Shown here piece after piece: positions 23,328-30,301 of a stretch of DNA of 30,301 nt. The stretch is from NCBI RefSeq assembly GCF_009876115.1, contig NZ_WWSY01000022.1, forward strand, positions 1 to 30,301, read 5' to 3'. The translations under genes and the position numbers were made by a program. Under the pieces are notes generated by a model. That model was not told where the DNA came from, searched no databases, and was given only the letters and a program-made list of their open reading frames with translations. Every line of letters starts with the position of its first letter. Position 1 is the first letter of the stretch. The stretch is from Collinsella aerofaciens. Its GTDB lineage: Bacteria; Actinomycetota; Coriobacteriia; Coriobacteriales; Coriobacteriaceae.

Positions 23328-23546
23328 CTATTTGTAGCGATAGGTGATGCGGCCGCGGGTCAGGTCGTACGGGGAAAGCTCCACGACAACCCTGTCACCG
23401 GGGAGAATACGGATGTAATTCATTCGGATCTTGCCAGAAATGTTGCACAGAACCGAATGACCGTTCTCGAGCTCGACCTTAAACATGGCGTTGGGCAACG
23501 GTTCCTTTACCGTACCCTCGAGCTCAATTGCGTCTTCCTTCTTCAC
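23328..23546 (-). CDS. infA: Translation initiation factor IF-1
   Basis: A 72-residue single OB-fold (S1-like) protein that blocks the A site during initiation. It reads [40 protein letters not shown] and [19 protein letters not shown] at 23546 gives the family's standard length and N-terminus; an in-frame TTG at 23552 would add two residues. The ribosome-binding site is weak. A separate promoter (23586-23614) and the large palindrome upstream indicate that infA begins its own transcript in addition to any read-through from map. Confidence 0.95.
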   Translation of the reverse strand: MKKEDAIELEGTVKEPLPNAMFKVELENGHSVLCNISGKIRMNYIRILPGDRVVVELSPYDLTRGRITYRYK

Positions 23547-23585
23547 AAGCAATCATCTTTCTCTAGAAAACGACAGCGATTGAGT

Positions 23586-23614
23586 ATTCTACAACACGTA
23601 TGCACGCATCGTAA
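23586..23614 (-). promoter_or_regulatory. Candidate infA promoter with a direct repeat at -35
   Basis: TAGAAT (23591-23586 on the minus strand) is a five-of-six -10 box. Seventeen bases upstream the -35 position is taken by one copy of ATTACGA, with a second copy 11 bases further up (23609-23615 and 23620-23626). One helical turn between copies suggests an activator site replacing a normal -35. Confidence 0.4.
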
Positions 23615-23650
23615 TAACTTCGTAATGGCTCCACAACTAAGTGGAACTTG

Positions 23651-23788
23651 TTACATTTGAAATGTAAAACAAAGCCGTTCCCTGATGCCCAAGATCGCCT
23701 TGAAATGAGAAGGCATAGACCTTGGGGTCATGCCTTCGAAATTGAAAGGCGAGGTTGGGCATCAGGGGGCGGCGACTTTTACATTTCA
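23651..23788. repeat. Large nested palindrome between map and infA
   Basis: Complementary arms: 12 bp (23658-23669 with 23777-23788), 13 bp (23680-23692 with 23755-23767), CGCCTT/AAGGCG (23696-23701 with 23746-23751), GAAGGCAT/ATGCCTTC (23709-23716 with 23730-23737) and GACC/GGTC (23718-23721 with 23726-23729), with a TTGG loop. All pairs are Watson-Crick; interruptions are mostly near-symmetric internal loops. The left end also contains the small palindrome TTACATTT-G-AAATGTAA (23651-23667). The right outer arm includes the stop codon of map. Confidence 0.9.
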
Positions 23789-24567
23789 CCGCCTTGCAAG
23801 GAACACCAAGCACCTTGGGCATCCGTGGTGAGAATCACCGGACCGTCATTGGTAATGGCGACGGTGTTCTCGTAGTGCGCGGCGGGCAGGTGATCGTTGG
23901 TCGTAACAATCCAACCGTCGGAGCCCGTGCTCACATGGTTGGAACCCATCGTAACCATCGGCTCGATGGCAATGACCATGCCGGCCTGGAGGCGAACGCC
24001 CCTCCCCTTCTTTCCATAGTTAGGAACATTGGGGTCCTCGTGCATCACGCGGCCAATGCCATGGCCCACATAATCACGAAGCACGCCGTAACCGTGAGAC
24101 TCGGCGAGGAACTGAACGGCATAACCGACGTCCCCGATATGGTTACCGGGAACAGCCTGCTCGATGGCAGCCTTAAGGCAATCACGCGTGACCTCGCACA
24201 AAGCCTTGGCTTCGGGCGTGGGGGTGCCGACGAAAAACGTCCAAGCGTTATCGCCGACCCAACCGTCGACAACGGCTCCCGTATCGATGGAGATGATATC
24301 GCCATCGCGCAGGATCATGTCGGGGTTGGGAATACCGTGGACCACGGCATCGTTGATCGATGCGCAAATGGTCCCCGGGAACCCGCCATAACCCTTAAAG
24401 GCCGGGGTGCCGCCATGCATGCGGATAATCTGCTCCGCGAGCTGATCGAGCTCAAAAGTCGAAACGCCGGGGCGCACCATGGCTCCAACGTGGCGGAGCG
24501 CCATCTTAGATAGCGCTCCTGCCTTCTTCATCTGCTCGATTTGCGTTGCAGACTTAATCTTGATCAT
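23779..24567 (-). CDS. map: Methionine aminopeptidase, type I
   Basis: Removes the N-terminal Met from new proteins. 262 residues with the five metal ligands visible: D95 (SIDTGA), D106 (VGDNAWTF), H169 (YVGHGIGRVMHEDP), E202 (AIEPM) and E233 (ENTVAI); His77 (VVHGIP) lines the active site. The start ATG overlaps the adk stop (ATGA), so translation is coupled. The last few codons lie in the right arm of the large palindrome. Confidence 0.97.
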   Translation of the reverse strand: MIKIKSATQIEQMKKAGALSKMALRHVGAMVRPGVSTFELDQLAEQIIRMHGGTPAFKGYGGFPGTICASINDAVVHGIPNPDMILRDGDIISIDTGAVVDGWVGDNAWTFFVGTPTPEAKALCEVTRDCLKAAIEQAVPGNHIGDVGYAVQFLAESHGYGVLRDYVGHGIGRVMHEDPNVPNYGKKGRGVRLQAGMVIAIEPMVTMGSNHVSTGSDGWIVTTNDHLPAAHYENTVAITNDGPVILTTDAQGAWCSLQGGEM

Positions 24568-25190
24568 AGACCGAGAGCCTCTTTGACATCCCCGTACACG
24601 GTCTCGCGAGCCTGGTCACCGTTGACCGACTTGAGCAGACCCTGGCCACGATAGTAGTCAACGAGCGGGCTCGTGGACTTCTCGTAGACGTCGAGACGGT
24701 TCTTAATGGTATCGGGCTTGTCGTCGTCGCGCTGATACATCTCGCCACCACACTTGGGGCAGGTAGCATCGGCAGCGGTGCCGGTGTAACCGCAGGCGCG
24801 GCAGGTGCGACGCGAAGACAGACGGTCGATGATGACCTCGGGGGCCACGTCGACCAGAAGGGCGCAGTCGATCTCGCGACCCATGGCGGAGAGCTCGGAA
24901 TCGAGCGTCACAGCCTGGGCGGTGTTGCGCGGGAAGCCGTCGAGGATGAAGCCCTGCTGGGCGTCATCGGCGGCAAGGCGCTCCTTGACAAGGTCGATCA
25001 CGAGCTGGTCGGGAACGAGCTCGCCAGCGTCCATGTACTTCTTAGCCTGAATACCAAGCTCGGTGCCACTCTTGACGGCAGCACGCAGCAGGTCGCCCGT
25101 GGAAATATGGGCGACGCCAAACTCGGCGACGAGCTCCTGTGCGACGGTGCCCTTACCGGCACCCGGAGCTCCGAGCAATACGAGGTTCAT
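24564..25190 (-). CDS. adk: Adenylate kinase
   Basis: Interconverts ATP plus AMP with two ADP. 208 residues from the ATG at 25190, GGAGG seven bases upstream; a TTG two codons earlier is disfavoured. The P-loop is GAPGAGKGT (7-15), the AMP-binding part contains ISTGDLLR and FILDGFPRN. The LID has four cysteines (C130, C133, C144, C147), the zinc-binding form of Gram-positive bacteria. Its place between secY and map is the Gram-positive order. Confidence 0.97.
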   Translation of the reverse strand: MNLVLLGAPGAGKGTVAQELVAEFGVAHISTGDLLRAAVKSGTELGIQAKKYMDAGELVPDQLVIDLVKERLAADDAQQGFILDGFPRNTAQAVTLDSELSAMGREIDCALLVDVAPEVIIDRLSSRRTCRACGYTGTAADATCPKCGGEMYQRDDDKPDTIKNRLDVYEKSTSPLVDYYRGQGLLKSVNGDQARETVYGDVKEALGL

Positions 25191-25208
25191 GAGCAATCCT
25201 CCTCTAGC

Positions 25209-26495
25209 CTATTTAAAGAATCCATCGTAATCATACATCTTGATCTGGCCTTCGAGCTTATCGACCGTGTCGAGCACGACGCCGACCATGATGAGGATGG
25301 ACGTGCCGCCAAATGCCTGAATCAGATGGTTACCCGTGAAGGAGAAGATGATCGAAGGCACGATGGCGATGAGCGCCAAAAAGACAGCGCTGGGAAGCGT
25401 GATCTTGTTGAGCGCGTTCTTGATGTAGGCCGCGGTAGCCCTACCCGGACGGACGCCCGGAATAAAGCCGCCCTGCTTCTTAAGGTTATCGGCCGTGTCA
25501 TCGGGGTTGAACACCATGGAGGTGTAGAAGTACGCGAAGAACACGATGAGGACAACGTTAAGCACCCAGTTGAGCCAACCGGTCGAAAGCGCGGAGGCAA
25601 CTGCCTGAATCCAGCCGATGCCGGGGAAGAACACGGCAATCTGAGCCGGGAAGTACAGCAGCGCCGAAGCGAAGATGATCGGCACGACACCCGCGGTGTT
25701 GACCTTGATGGGCAGGTAGGTGGTCTGGCCACCCATCATGCGACGGCCCACGACGCGCTTAGCGTAGGAGACCGGGATGCGGCGCTGGCCGCGCTCAAGG
25801 AAAACAATCAGCGGGATAACCAGCAGGATGATGGCGCAGATGATCACCATGGTGATGATGCCACCGGCATTGCCCTCGGTGCTGGAGAAGATAGCCTGCG
25901 GCAGACCGGCCATGATGTTCGCGAAGATGATCAGCGACATGCCATTGCCGATACCGCGCTGGGTGATGAGCTCACCAATCCACATGATCAGCATGGCGCC
26001 CGCGGTGAGCGTACCGACGATCATGAGGTCGAAGATGATCTCGGGAGCGCCGGCGCCATTGAAGCTGATGCCGAAGCTCTTAAAGAGGAAGAGGTAACCC
26101 ACGGAGTTGAGGATTGCCAGAGCAAGGGTGAGGTAACGCGAATACTGCGTAATCTTGGTCTGACCGACCTCGCCCTCGCGGGCAAGCTCATGCAGGGAAG
26201 GCACGACGGCCTGGAGCATCTGGAGGATGATCGAGCTGGTGATGTAAGGCATGATGCCCAGCGAAAACACCGACACATAGCTCAACGCGCCGCCAGAGAA
26301 AAGATTCAGGAGGGCCATAGCACCTGCGGCGACCGAATTGTTATCGGTCGAGAAAAGGCCCAGCATCCCCTGGAAGGGAATGCCGGGCACAGGAACGTGC
26401 GCACCAATGCGGTACACGACGAGCATAGCTATGGTAAAAAGAATCTTTTCGCGCAATTCTTTGATGCGGAAAGCATTCTTAAGACCATTTAGCAC
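25209..26495 (-). CDS. secY: Protein translocase subunit SecY
   Basis: Ten-helix channel of the Sec translocon. 428 residues: helix 1 [20 protein letters not shown], plug region [20 protein letters not shown], helix 3 [10 protein letters not shown], the cytosolic loops [14 protein letters not shown] and PGRATAAYI that contact SecA and ribosome. The start is GTG at 26495, overlapping the rplO stop by seven bases (GTGCTAA), consistent with translational coupling. Confidence 0.97.
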   Translation of the reverse strand: MLNGLKNAFRIKELREKILFTIAMLVVYRIGAHVPVPGIPFQGMLGLFSTDNNSVAAGAMALLNLFSGGALSYVSVFSLGIMPYITSSIILQMLQAVVPSLHELAREGEVGQTKITQYSRYLTLALAILNSVGYLFLFKSFGISFNGAGAPEIIFDLMIVGTLTAGAMLIMWIGELITQRGIGNGMSLIIFANIMAGLPQAIFSSTEGNAGGIITMVIICAIILLVIPLIVFLERGQRRIPVSYAKRVVGRRMMGGQTTYLPIKVNTAGVVPIIFASALLYFPAQIAVFFPGIGWIQAVASALSTGWLNWVLNVVLIVFFAYFYTSMVFNPDDTADNLKKQGGFIPGVRPGRATAAYIKNALNKITLPSAVFLALIAIVPSIIFSFTGNHLIQAFGGTSILIMVGVVLDTVDKLEGQIKMYDYDGFFK

Positions 26496-26938
26496 GGCAG
26501 CTCGACCTTTCCGCCGGCGGCCTCGATCTTGGCCTGCGCAGAAGCGCTGACCTTGTCGACCTTGACCGTGAACTTCTTGGTGAGCTCACCATTGCCGAGC
26601 ACCTTGACGGGCTCGAACTCGCTCTTGGTGATGCGAGCGGCCTTAAGAGCGGCACCGTCGATCACAGCGCCATCCTCGAACTTGCGCTCGAGACGCTCGA
26701 CGTTAACAGCGGTGTACTCGATACGACGGGGGTTGCGGAAGCCCGGAAGCTTGGGCAGGCGCATAGCCAGCGGAGTCTGGCCACCCTCGAAGCCGGCACC
26801 CTTGGTGCCGCCAGAGCGGGAACCCTGGCCCTTCTGACCGCGGCCAGAAGTGGTGCCGTGACCCGAAGAATTGCCACGGCCGACGCGCTTGCGGTTCTTG
26901 GTGGAACCGGGCGCGGGAGTAAGATCGTGAAGCTGCAT
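26489..26938 (-). CDS. rplO: 50S ribosomal protein L15
   Basis: Late-assembly large-subunit protein, 149 residues. The Gly/Arg/Ser-rich N-terminal extension [20 protein letters not shown] threads into rRNA; the globular part contains [19 protein letters not shown]. It begins three bases after rpmD and its stop lies within the secY start region. Confidence 0.97.
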   Translation of the reverse strand: MQLHDLTPAPGSTKNRKRVGRGNSSGHGTTSGRGQKGQGSRSGGTKGAGFEGGQTPLAMRLPKLPGFRNPRRIEYTAVNVERLERKFEDGAVIDGAALKAARITKSEFEPVKVLGNGELTKKFTVKVDKVSASAQAKIEAAGGKVELPC

Positions 26939-26941
26939 TTG

Positions 26942-27124
26942 CTACTCCTCTACAATCTCGACAAGGTGCTTGACCTTGAAGATCATGCCGCGGACGGACT
27001 CGTTGTCAGCAATCTCGCGAACCTCGCGGATCCTGTGGAGACCGAGGGCACGGACAGTACGGACCTGGTCCTGCTTGCAACCGTTGGTGCTGCGGACCTG
27101 CTTGATCTTGATGGTGTCAGCCAT
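26942..27124 (-). CDS. rpmD: 50S ribosomal protein L30
   Basis: A 60-residue protein of the bacterial short form: IKIKQVRSTNGCKQDQVRTV, RALGLHRIREVREIADN, MIFKVKHLVEIVEE. It lies two bases after rpsE and three before rplO, so the three genes form a tightly coupled block. Confidence 0.96.
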   Translation of the reverse strand: MADTIKIKQVRSTNGCKQDQVRTVRALGLHRIREVREIADNESVRGMIFKVKHLVEIVEE

Positions 27125-27126
27125 GC

Positions 27127-27651
27127 TTAGTTCTCCTTACCGACGAACATCTCGGAGACCGTCAGGCCACGGCGAGCCGCGACGTCCTCAGGGCTGGAGA
27201 GCTCCTTGAGGCCCTCGACGGCAGCCTTGATGATGTTGAGGCCGTTGTCGGTACCGAGGGACTTGGACAGGACGTTCTTGATGCCAGCAAGCTCGAAGAG
27301 GGGACGCACAGCGCCGCCGGCGATAACGCCGGTACCCTCGACAGCGGGCTTGATGATGATACGGCCGGCACCAAAGTGGCCGAGAACCTCGTGCGGAATG
27401 GTGCCCTGATCGGTCACCGGCACGTGGAACATGTTCTTCTTGGCATCGAGAGACGCCTTGGAGATGGCCATGGGCACCTCAGCGGACTTGCCCATGCCAA
27501 CGCCAACGTTGCCCTTGCCGTCGCCAACGACGACGAGAGCGACGAGGCTCATGCGACGACCACCCTTGACGGTCTTCGACACGCGGTTGATGTAAACGAC
27601 GCGCTCCTCGAACTCGGAGGCCTCGCGCTGCTGCTTCTGATTACGAGCCAT
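27127..27651 (-). CDS. rpsE: 30S ribosomal protein S5
   Basis: Small-subunit protein involved in decoding accuracy and mRNA entry, 174 residues. The N-terminal double-stranded RNA-binding part reads [20 protein letters not shown] with [20 protein letters not shown]; the C-terminal part has [19 protein letters not shown] and VAARRG. GGAGGT precedes the ATG. Confidence 0.97.
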   Translation of the reverse strand: MARNQKQQREASEFEERVVYINRVSKTVKGGRRMSLVALVVVGDGKGNVGVGMGKSAEVPMAISKASLDAKKNMFHVPVTDQGTIPHEVLGHFGAGRIIIKPAVEGTGVIAGGAVRPLFELAGIKNVLSKSLGTDNGLNIIKAAVEGLKELSSPEDVAARRGLTVSEMFVGKEN

Positions 27652-27665
27652 GTGCTACATACCTC

Positions 27666-28034
27666 CTAGAACTCGAGACCGGCGGCACGAGCACCGTCGG
27701 CGAGGGCCTTGACGCGGCCATGGTAGATACGGCCACCACGATCGAAAGCGACCTTGGTGATGCCGGCCTCGATGGCACGCTTGCCAACGAGCTGACCGAC
27801 CTTCTCCGCAGCCTCCTTGTTCGAGGTGTGGGTGCCCTTGAACTCGGCCTCGAGGGTCGAGGCGGAGACGAGCGTCAGGCTGGAGCCCTTGCTGTCGTCG
27901 ATGATCTGGGCATAGATGTTGGCGTTGGTACGGGTCACGCGAAGACGCGGACGCTCGGCGGTACCCGAGACCTTGCCGCGAACACGACGCTGACGACGCT
28001 TGAGGCCTTCCAGCTTCGCCTTATGCTTGTTCAT
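27666..28034 (-). CDS. rplR: 50S ribosomal protein L18
   Basis: 5S rRNA-binding protein, 122 residues: [34 protein letters not shown], and [20 protein letters not shown] near the C-terminus. AGGAG lies seven bases before the ATG. The 75-base gap from rplF contains a perfect hairpin (28063-28084). Confidence 0.97.
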   Translation of the reverse strand: MNKHKAKLEGLKRRQRRVRGKVSGTAERPRLRVTRTNANIYAQIIDDSKGSSLTLVSASTLEAEFKGTHTSNKEAAEKVGQLVGKRAIEAGITKVAFDRGGRIYHGRVKALADGARAAGLEF

Positions 28035-28062
28035 ACGTAAACTCCTAAAAAGGTTGAACTTG

Positions 28063-28084
28063 CCAGCACCTAACGGGGTGCTGG
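28063..28084 (-). repeat. Perfect hairpin between rplF and rplR
   Basis: CCAGCACC (28063-28070) and GGTGCTGG (28077-28084) form eight pairs around a 6-base loop. TTTTT follows about 11 bases later on the minus strand, too far for a classical terminator. Possible processing or stability element. Confidence 0.7.
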
Positions 28085-28109
28085 TCTTATGCGAGTAAGT
28101 CGGTTACGA

Positions 28110-28646
28110 CTACTTGGCGGCCTTACCCAGCTTGCGGCGGATGTGCTCGCCAACATAGTGGATACCCTTGCCCTTGTAAGGCTCGGGAGGACGATGACCG
28201 CGAATCTCAGCGGCGACCTGACCGACCTGCTGCTTGTTGATACCCTTGACGTTCACGTGGGTGTTGTCGGGAACCTCGAAGGTGATGCCCTCGGGAGCCT
28301 CGACGATCACGGGGTGCGAGAAGCCCAGGGAGAACTCGAGGTTCTTGCCCTTCTGCTGCACGCGGTAACCGACGCCGGCGAGCTCGAGCTTCTTCTCGAA
28401 GCCCTCGGAAACGCCAACAACCATGTTGTGGATGAGGGCGCGGGTGAGGCCGTGGCGGGCACGGGTCTCACGCTCGTCGTCGGGACGGGAAACGGTGAGG
28501 ACGTTGTCCTCGACGTTGACGGTGAGCTTCTCAAAAACATCGAGCTCGAGCTGGCCCTTGGGGCCCTTGACGGCAACGTTGTTGCCATTGACTGCCACTT
28601 CGACTCCGGCGGGAATCTGGACAGGCTTATTACCGATACGAGACAC
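28110..28646 (-). CDS. rplF: 50S ribosomal protein L6
   Basis: Large-subunit protein near the factor-binding centre, 178 residues with two similar domains; typical stretches are [47 protein letters not shown] and the C-terminal [20 protein letters not shown]. The start is GTG at 28646 with GGAAAGGAG just upstream. Confidence 0.97.
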   Translation of the reverse strand: MSRIGNKPVQIPAGVEVAVNGNNVAVKGPKGQLELDVFEKLTVNVEDNVLTVSRPDDERETRARHGLTRALIHNMVVGVSEGFEKKLELAGVGYRVQQKGKNLEFSLGFSHPVIVEAPEGITFEVPDNTHVNVKGINKQQVGQVAAEIRGHRPPEPYKGKGIHYVGEHIRRKLGKAAK

Positions 28647-28679
28647 GGTGATCTCCTTTCCTTCTACCTACCGACCGAA

Positions 28680-29078
28680 TTACCAGACGTAAGCGATGAT
28701 CTCGCCGCCGACGTTGTGCTTGCGAGCATCGCGGTCGGTCATAACGCCATGGCTGGTGGAAATAATGGCGGTACCAAGGCCACCGCGGACGCGGGGCATG
28801 TCGGCAACGCCGGTGTACTTACGCAGGCCCGGCTTGGAAATGCGGCGGATGCCGTTGATGACCTTAGCCTTCTTGGGACCATACTTAAGCGTGATGTGCA
28901 GAGTCTTCTGGGGCACGGTGTCCTCGACATCGTAGCCCTCGATGTAGCCCTCCTCGTGCAGAACACGAGCGATCTCGACGAGCTTCTTGCTGCTCGGCAT
29001 GGAGACCGTGGCCTTGTTCACAGAGTTAGCGTTACGGATGCGCGTAAGCATATCTGCGATCGGGTCTGTAAGGTTCAT
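28680..29078 (-). CDS. rpsH: 30S ribosomal protein S8
   Basis: Central-domain 16S rRNA-binding protein, 132 residues: [40 protein letters not shown] and the C-terminal [20 protein letters not shown]. In E. coli S8 represses the spc operon by binding the message ahead of rplE; the structured leader at 30022-30152 would be the equivalent place here. The 119-base gap after rpsN holds a 7-bp hairpin. Confidence 0.97.
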   Translation of the reverse strand: MNLTDPIADMLTRIRNANSVNKATVSMPSSKKLVEIARVLHEEGYIEGYDVEDTVPQKTLHITLKYGPKKAKVINGIRRISKPGLRKYTGVADMPRVRGGLGTAIISTSHGVMTDRDARKHNVGGEIIAYVW

Positions 29079-29197
29079 ACAGATTCTCCTTCGTTCTTGA
29101 TGAACACGTGCTCTTGGTTCTTCGCCGCCCTTAACGGCAAAGCCTATTTAGCGCGTTTTCCCTGTTCCAAACTGAAGCTTGAAACGCTGGTAGTGAC

Positions 29198-29383
29198 TTA
29201 CCAGCTGGCCTTCTTAACGCCGGGAAGCTCGCCCTTGAGTGCAAGCTCACGGAAGCAGACACGGCACAGGCCGAACTTGCGGTACACAGAGTGCGGACGG
29301 CCGCAGCGCTGGCAGCGCGTGTACTCACGAGTAGAGAACTTCTGCTTGCGATTGCACTTGACGATCATCGATGTCTTAGCCAC
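29198..29383 (-). CDS. rpsN: 30S ribosomal protein S14 type Z
   Basis: A 61-residue zinc-binding S14: [20 protein letters not shown] gives Cys24, Cys27, Cys40 and Cys43. The short zinc form is usual in Gram-positive spc operons and may be paired elsewhere with a zinc-free copy. The start is GTG at 29383 with GAGGAGG six bases upstream. Confidence 0.97.
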   Translation of the reverse strand: MAKTSMIVKCNRKQKFSTREYTRCQRCGRPHSVYRKFGLCRVCFRELALKGELPGVKKASW

Positions 29384-29417
29384 TTATATCCTCCTCACAT
29401 AGAGTATTGTTCGCCCC

Positions 29418-29448
29418 AAGCGCCGCCCCCCTTGTGGGAACGGCGCTT
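29418..29448 (-). repeat. Hairpin between rplE and rpsN
   Basis: AAGCGCCG (29418-29425) and CGGCGCTT (29441-29448) form eight perfect pairs, with additional CCC/GGG pairing inside. It lies 15 bases beyond the rplE stop and has no T-run on the minus strand. Confidence 0.7.
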
Positions 29449-29463
29449 ATAGGGCAGGTGAAC

Positions 29464-30021
29464 CTATTTCTTGAACGGGAAACCGAAGGCGTCCAGAAGG
29501 GCCTTGGCCTCCTCATCGGTGTTGGCGGTGGTCACGAAAGTGATGTCCATACCACGCTGGTGATCGACGGAGTCGAAGTCGATCTCGGGGAAGATGAGCT
29601 GCTCGGTGACGCCCATGGAGAAGTTACCACGGCCGTCGAAGCTCTTGGCGGAGATGCCGCGGAAGTCGCGGATACGGGGGATCGCGACGGAGGTCAGACG
29701 ATCGAAGAACTCCCACATACGGTCGCCACGCAGGGTAACCTTGCAGCCGATCGGCATACCAGCGCGCAGGCGGAAGGTAGCGATGGACTTGCGGGCACGG
29801 GTGATCATCGGCTGCTGGCCGGTGATGGCGCGCAGGTCGCGCACGGCACCGTCGATGGCCTTGGAATCGGTAGCGGCCTCGCCGACACCCATGTTCACGA
29901 CGATCTTCTCAAACTTGGGGATCATCATGACGTTCTCGTACTGGAACTTGTCCTGAAGCTGCTGCTTGACCTCGTTGTTGTACTTGGTCTTCAGACGCGG
30001 CACATACTTCTCTTCTGCCAT
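29464..30021 (-). CDS. rplE: 50S ribosomal protein L5
   Basis: 5S rRNA-binding protein at the central protuberance that contacts P-site tRNA and S13. 185 residues: [58 protein letters not shown] and [27 protein letters not shown] precedes the ATG. It is the first gene of the visible operon: rplX, normally directly upstream, is not present in the 280 bases that remain. Confidence 0.97.
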   Translation of the reverse strand: MAEEKYVPRLKTKYNNEVKQQLQDKFQYENVMMIPKFEKIVVNMGVGEAATDSKAIDGAVRDLRAITGQQPMITRARKSIATFRLRAGMPIGCKVTLRGDRMWEFFDRLTSVAIPRIRDFRGISAKSFDGRGNFSMGVTEQLIFPEIDFDSVDHQRGMDITFVTTANTDEEAKALLDAFGFPFKK

Positions 30022-30152
30022 TGTTCACTCCTTCTTGGGGTTTTAAGCACGGGGCGTGGCCACGGTGGGTTGTCCTCGTGCCTCCTGGCTGCATCCGCGC
30101 CGCTCATGGCATTTCGCGGTTTGGACTCGACGCAGCAGGAGCCGACAAAACA
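30022..30152 (-). promoter_or_regulatory. Structured rplE leader
   Basis: Leader of about 131 bases between a candidate promoter and rplE. A 10-pair stem with one bulged base (30082-30092 with 30132-30141) encloses a second stem CCGCG/CGCGG (30095-30099 with 30115-30119), followed by a GCACG/CGTGC pairing closer to the gene. A ribosomal-protein autoregulatory site, perhaps for S8 or L5, is plausible; no known consensus was matched. Confidence 0.45.
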
Positions 30153-30158
30153 ATCGGT

Positions 30159-30187
30159 ACTATACGCGCATTGGGTGCGTATTTCCA
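30159..30187 (-). promoter_or_regulatory. Candidate rplE promoter
   Basis: On the minus strand TGGAAA (30187-30182) and TATAGT (30164-30159, five of six) are spaced by exactly 17 bases. It would start a transcript at about 30152 and make rplE the first gene of its own unit. Confidence 0.55.
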
Positions 30188-30250
30188 GAAAAACCTCGTC
30201 TGCCTGCACAACTCCACAACTCCCCCTTGATTCTCATCTTCATTGCAACA

Positions 30251-30292
30251 GCCTCAGGACTCAGCGCAACGCGTTGCGCTGAGTCCTGAGGC
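30251..30292. repeat. Perfect 42-bp palindrome
   Basis: The 21 bases 30251-30271 are the exact reverse complement of 30272-30292, with no central spacer. The outer part reads GCCTCAGGACTC and the centre CAACGCGTTG. No T-run follows on either strand. It lies nine bases from the window end and about 64 bases upstream of the candidate rplE -35 box. Confidence 0.97.
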
Positions 30293-30301
30293 GCGAATCC
30301 G

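Noticed and set aside
23637..23822. 61-residue minus-strand frame through the large palindrome
   Set aside because: It is formed by the palindrome and the out-of-frame end of map; no family resemblance.
25107..26492. 461-residue plus-strand frame opposite secY
   Set aside because: Antisense shadow, composition is that of reversed membrane-protein codons.
28089..29402. 437-residue plus-strand frame opposite rplF, rpsH and rpsN
   Set aside because: Antisense shadow across three certain genes and their spacers.

Overview
The window looks like a chromosome segment of a GC-rich Gram-positive gut actinobacterium, most likely Collinsella or a close relative (Coriobacteriia). The grounds are the spc/alpha ribosomal operon order with rpsD between rpsK and rpoA, a zinc-ribbon S14 and a zinc-LID adenylate kinase, strong Shine-Dalgarno sites, and intergenic GGGGAC/GTCCCC palindromic repeats. 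The genus is inferred from protein style and not from any search.

Left region (1-5.6 kb) is accessory. A minus-strand unit encodes a secreted four-cysteine peptide (3217-3582), a large two-halved ABC permease (928-3150) and its ATPase (182-922). This is the layout of a peptide bacteriocin with dedicated export or immunity, and it has the same gene order as the lactococcin 972 locus. Divergent from it lie a DUF2975-type membrane protein and a small XRE regulator (YoaS/YozG-like pair). The shared 120-bp intergenic region carries a clean operator-like palindrome. One in-frame TAG codon after the XRE gene begins a tyrosine-recombinase catalytic domain without its N-terminus, marking a decayed mobile element.

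Middle region (5.6-20.1 kb) is housekeeping: an ACT-domain protein, citrate synthase, two HAD phosphatases on opposite strands, adenine deaminase, TyrRS, a U32 peptidase, a class A penicillin-binding protein with a Thr-rich and Thr-Pro tail, ArgR, a glycosyltransferase and TruA. Several intergenic spaces are unusually structured: REP-like GGGGAC elements bracket one HAD gene, that gene has a leader hairpin that contains its ribosome-binding site, the adenine deaminase gene has a terminator-like hairpin in its leader, and a 99-bp interrupted palindrome follows tyrS.

Right region (20.1-30.0 kb), all on the minus strand, is the spc-alpha operon in transcription order rplE-rpsN-rpsH-rplF-rplR-rpsE-rpmD-rplO-secY-adk-map-infA-rpmJ-rpsM-rpsK-rpsD-rpoA-rplQ, closed by a strong terminator and followed by truA. 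A roughly 130-bp nested palindrome separates map from infA. The usual upstream neighbour rplX is not seen: 280 bp before rplE hold a promoter, a structured leader and a perfect 42-bp palindrome. No rRNA, tRNA or CRISPR array was found.
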